Below, piece after piece: positions 6,337 through 8,104 of a stretch of DNA of 8,104 bases. Under the pieces are notes generated by a model, which saw only the letters and a list, made by a program, of their open reading frames with translations, was not told the DNA's origin and did not search any database. The stretch spans positions 650-8,753 of the forward strand of contig PMMJ01000228.1 in NCBI GenBank assembly GCA_003162255.1. Direction: 5' to 3'. Position numbers and translations under genes: made by a program. The stretch comes from Acidobacteriaceae bacterium. GTDB taxonomy: Bacteria > Acidobacteriota > Terriglobia > Terriglobales > Acidobacteriaceae. Positions within the stretch are counted from its first letter, which is position 1. Every line of letters begins with the position of its first letter.

Positions 6337-6342
6337 ATATCT

Positions 6343-7686
6343 ATGAAGAGAATCTTGATTCTGGGCGCCGCAGGCAGGGACTTCCATAACTTTAATGTTT
6401 TATTCCGCAATAATCCCGACTACCAGGTAGTCGCTTTCACCGCCACTCAAATTCCCGATATTGCCGGGCGCCGTTATCCTCCCGAACTTGCCGGACGCTT
6501 GTATCCGCAAGGCATTCCTATTTTCGAAGAGAAAGACATGGAAAGCCTGGTCGCCGAACATAAGATTGACGCGGTGGTGTTTTCCTATAGCGATGTTTCC
6601 CACCAAACCCTGATGCATCTTGCTTCCCGCGCGGTGGCGGCCGACGTCGATTTCTGGCTTCTGGGGACTGCGCACACGCAGATCAAGTCGACGGTTCCCG
6701 TCGTTTCCGTGTGCGCGGTGCGAACTGGATGCGGCAAGAGTCCGGTCTCGCGCCTCGTCGCCGGGGAGTTGCGCCGGCAGGGTCGAAAGCCAGTGGTCAT
6801 TCGACACCCAATGCCGTACGGAGATCTTGCGGCGCAGGCCGTCCAGCGCTTCGCCACCATGGAGGACCTCGACCTGCAGCAATGCACCATCGAGGAACGC
6901 GAAGAGTATGAACCGCACATCGTTAAAGGAACCGTGGTCTATGCGGGCGTCGACTACGAGAAGATTCTCCGCCAGGCGGAGAAGGAAGCCGATGTCATTC
7001 TGTGGGACGGCGGCAACAACGACACTCCTTTCTACGTCTCCGATCTGGAAATCGTGGTCGTAGATCCGCATCGTCCCGGGCACGAACTGTCGTACTTCCC
7101 CGGTGAAGTCAATCTTCGGCGCGCGGATGTGATCGTGATCAATAAGGTGGACACCGCCGAGCCGCACAACATTGAGACGGTTCGCCAGAACATTAAGCTC
7201 AACAACCCCAAGGCGGTTGTTTTTGAGATGGCCTGCCGCGTCTCCATTCCCGATCCGAGTCTAGTGAAGGGAAAGCGTGTGCTGGTGGTCGAGGACGGTC
7301 CCACCCTTACTCACGGAGAGATGCCCTACGGCGCTGGCGTGGTCGCGGCGCGGCAATATGGGGCCGCCGAATTAGTGGACCCGCGGCCTTATGCCATGGG
7401 ATCGATCCGCGGCACCTACGAGCGTTATCGGCACCTGACGAACCTCTTACCCGCCATGGGCTATAGCGCGATCCAGAGACACGAACTGGAGGAAACCATC
7501 CGTCGCACACCGTGCGATCTCGTCTTGGTTGCTACTCCCATCGACCTTGCGCGGGTGATCAAACTCGACAAACCCAATCTGCGCGTAACTTATGAAGTTG
7601 AAGAACTCACCAAGCCCGGCCTGGCCGAAACGCTCGCCAAGTTTACGCACGAGCACGCGCCAGTCCCGACAGGAGCCGGAAAATGA
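6343..7686 (+). CDS. P-loop GTPase of the cyclic 2,3-diphosphoglycerate synthetase-like family
   Basis: A 447-residue predicted cytoplasmic protein with two parts. The N-terminus is Rossmann-like (ILILGAAGRDFHNFN, 4-18; IDAVVFSYSDVSH, 75-87). A SIMIBI-like P-loop domain follows, with Walker A RTGCGKSP (127-134), a likely Walker B ILWDGGNND (219-227) and the guanine-specificity motif NKVD (267-270). The pattern and length match proteins often labelled cyclic 2,3-diphosphoglycerate synthetase after the methanogen enzyme. Cyclic diphosphoglycerate is an archaeal thermolyte, so that function is doubtful in a bacterium; 'GTPase family protein of unknown role' is safer. ATG at 6343 has a good ribosome binding site. 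Its stop overlaps the carbamoyltransferase start by ATGA, so the two are probably translated together, and a role linked to carbamoyl-phosphate use or a GTP-driven maturation step is possible. Confidence 0.8.
   Translation: MKRILILGAAGRDFHNFNVLFRNNPDYQVVAFTATQIPDIAGRRYPPELAGRLYPQGIPIFEEKDMESLVAEHKIDAVVFSYSDVSHQTLMHLASRAVAADVDFWLLGTAHTQIKSTVPVVSVCAVRTGCGKSPVSRLVAGELRRQGRKPVVIRHPMPYGDLAAQAVQRFATMEDLDLQQCTIEEREEYEPHIVKGTVVYAGVDYEKILRQAEKEADVILWDGGNNDTPFYVSDLEIVVVDPHRPGHELSYFPGEVNLRRADVIVINKVDTAEPHNIETVRQNIKLNNPKAVVFEMACRVSIPDPSLVKGKRVLVVEDGPTLTHGEMPYGAGVVAARQYGAAELVDPRPYAMGSIRGTYERYRHLTNLLPAMGYSAIQRHELEETIRRTPCDLVLVATPIDLARVIKLDKPNLRVTYEVEELTKPGLAETLAKFTHEHAPVPTGAGK
7671..7675 (+). promoter_or_regulatory. 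Ribosome binding site of the carbamoyltransferase, inside the GTPase gene
   Basis: AGGAG lies seven bases before the ATG at 7683, within the last codons of the GTPase gene. With the ATGA overlap it indicates coupled translation. Confidence 0.75.
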
Positions 7687-8104
7687 ATGGCAATAGCAAC
7701 CACAAAGACTTTCTCTCGATTCGGGATTTTTCTCCCTCGGACATCCAGTATCTGCTCACGCTAGGCCGTCAAATCAAGGCTCACCCGGCCGCCTACAGCG
7801 GGACGCTCCGGCGGCAGACGCTGGCCATGATCTTCGAGAAACCTTCCTTACGCACCCGGGTAACTTTCGATGTCGGCATCCAGCAACTGGGTGGCTTCTC
7901 CCTCTACCTCTCACCCGCCGAGATCAATCTGGGCAAACGCGAGTCGGTGTACGACGTCGCCAAGAACCTGGAACGCATGGTGCAGGGCATCATGATTCGC
8001 ACCTTTTCCCATGAAATCGTCGAGCAGATGGCCCAATATGCCAGCATTCCTATCATCAATGGCCTTACCGACTACAGTCATCCCTGCCAGGCCATGGCCG
8101 ATTT
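7683..8104 (+). CDS. argF: Ornithine carbamoyltransferase-type enzyme, N-terminal part (runs off the window)
   Basis: The first 140 residues of an aspartate/ornithine carbamoyltransferase family protein, cut by the window edge. The carbamoyl-phosphate-binding segment FEKPSLRTRVTFDVG (51-65, SxRTR signature) is intact. LGKRESVYDVAKNLERM and IMIRTFSHE follow, as in ornithine carbamoyltransferases, and the HPCQAMAD motif (carbamoyl-phosphate site) comes just before the edge. The LGKRES segment favours the ornithine over the aspartate enzyme. The C-terminal substrate loop (SMG region) that would confirm ornithine specificity is outside the window. It starts inside the last codon of the GTPase gene (ATGA overlap), so the two form one operon. 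It could be biosynthetic for arginine, catabolic with a carbamate kinase, or a relative acting on another amine acceptor; no arginine-biosynthesis neighbour is visible. Confidence 0.9.
   Translation, partial: MNGNSNHKDFLSIRDFSPSDIQYLLTLGRQIKAHPAAYSGTLRRQTLAMIFEKPSLRTRVTFDVGIQQLGGFSLYLSPAEINLGKRESVYDVAKNLERMVQGIMIRTFSHEIVEQMAQYASIPIINGLTDYSHPCQAMAD

Larger units (their letters stand above)
6032..6342. promoter_or_regulatory. Divergent intergenic region between amidohydrolase and GTPase genes
   Basis: This 311-base gap separates two genes that start outward, so promoters face both ways. Near the left edge TATATT on the minus strand is a candidate -10 for the amidohydrolase. Near 6212-6236, TAACT and AGTTA form a 5-bp dyad around TGTGCTATCT, and TATAGT (6229-6234) is a fair -10 candidate for the plus strand, but no good -35 is seen for either. 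A second dyad at 6254-6271 is listed separately. The GC-rich middle (about 6070-6190) shows nothing recognisable; the minus-strand reading frame through it is only the N-terminal extension of the amidohydrolase frame. Confidence 0.45.

Noticed and set aside
6400..7167. Minus-strand open frame (255 codons) antisense to the GTPase gene
   Set aside because: The plus-strand frame has clear P-loop and NKVD motifs; the antisense translation is rich in H/R/D with no motif.

Overview
The window looks like a chromosomal segment from an environmental bacterium of moderately high GC. My best guess is an Acidobacteriota-like soil lineage. This rests on the style of the intergenic repeats (arms beginning TTTAACC that are rich in CGCAGAG/CACAGAGG, and a GTCATCCTGAGCGAAGCGA hairpin) and on the overall feel of the proteins. 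It is inference, because no phylogenetic marker gene is present. Most of the DNA is metabolic genes on both strands. Small dispersed repeats sit in nearly every intergenic gap.

Left and centre (88-6031) hold a scattered pyrimidine/hydantoin-type catabolic module. In order these are a dihydropyrimidinase/hydantoinase on the minus strand, a divergent LLM-class flavin/F420-type oxidoreductase on the plus strand, a small unrecognised membrane protein (minus), an NCS1-family nucleobase/allantoin-type permease (minus), and a nitrilase-superfamily carbamoyl amidohydrolase of the beta-ureidopropionase/N-carbamoyl amino acid type (minus). Together these would import a cyclic ureide, open its ring and hydrolyse the N-carbamoyl product to an amino acid plus CO2 and NH3. 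No classical dihydropyrimidine dehydrogenase lies in the window, so the LLM oxidoreductase is a candidate for a redox step. The membrane protein gene stands apart: its GC is lower and its last codons come from a MITE-like element.

Right (6343-8104), on the plus strand, is a tight operon. A P-loop GTPase resembling the cyclic 2,3-diphosphoglycerate synthetase family overlaps by 4 bp (ATGA) the start of an ornithine-carbamoyltransferase-type gene that runs off the window edge. A GTPase of unsettled function coupled to a carbamoyltransferase, divergent from a ureide-degrading module, is the most interesting arrangement here. It suggests a link between ureido/carbamate release and carbamoyl-phosphate metabolism, but this is a hypothesis.

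Repeats: a 33-bp perfect inverted pair sits in the dihydropyrimidinase/LLM divergent promoter region. A 154-bp MITE-like element with 14-bp terminal inverted repeats (CTAG ends) lies between the converging LLM and membrane protein genes. A 35-bp perfect palindrome and a three-unit 7-bp tandem repeat lie between the amidohydrolase and the permease. I found no tRNA, rRNA, CRISPR array or transposase gene.
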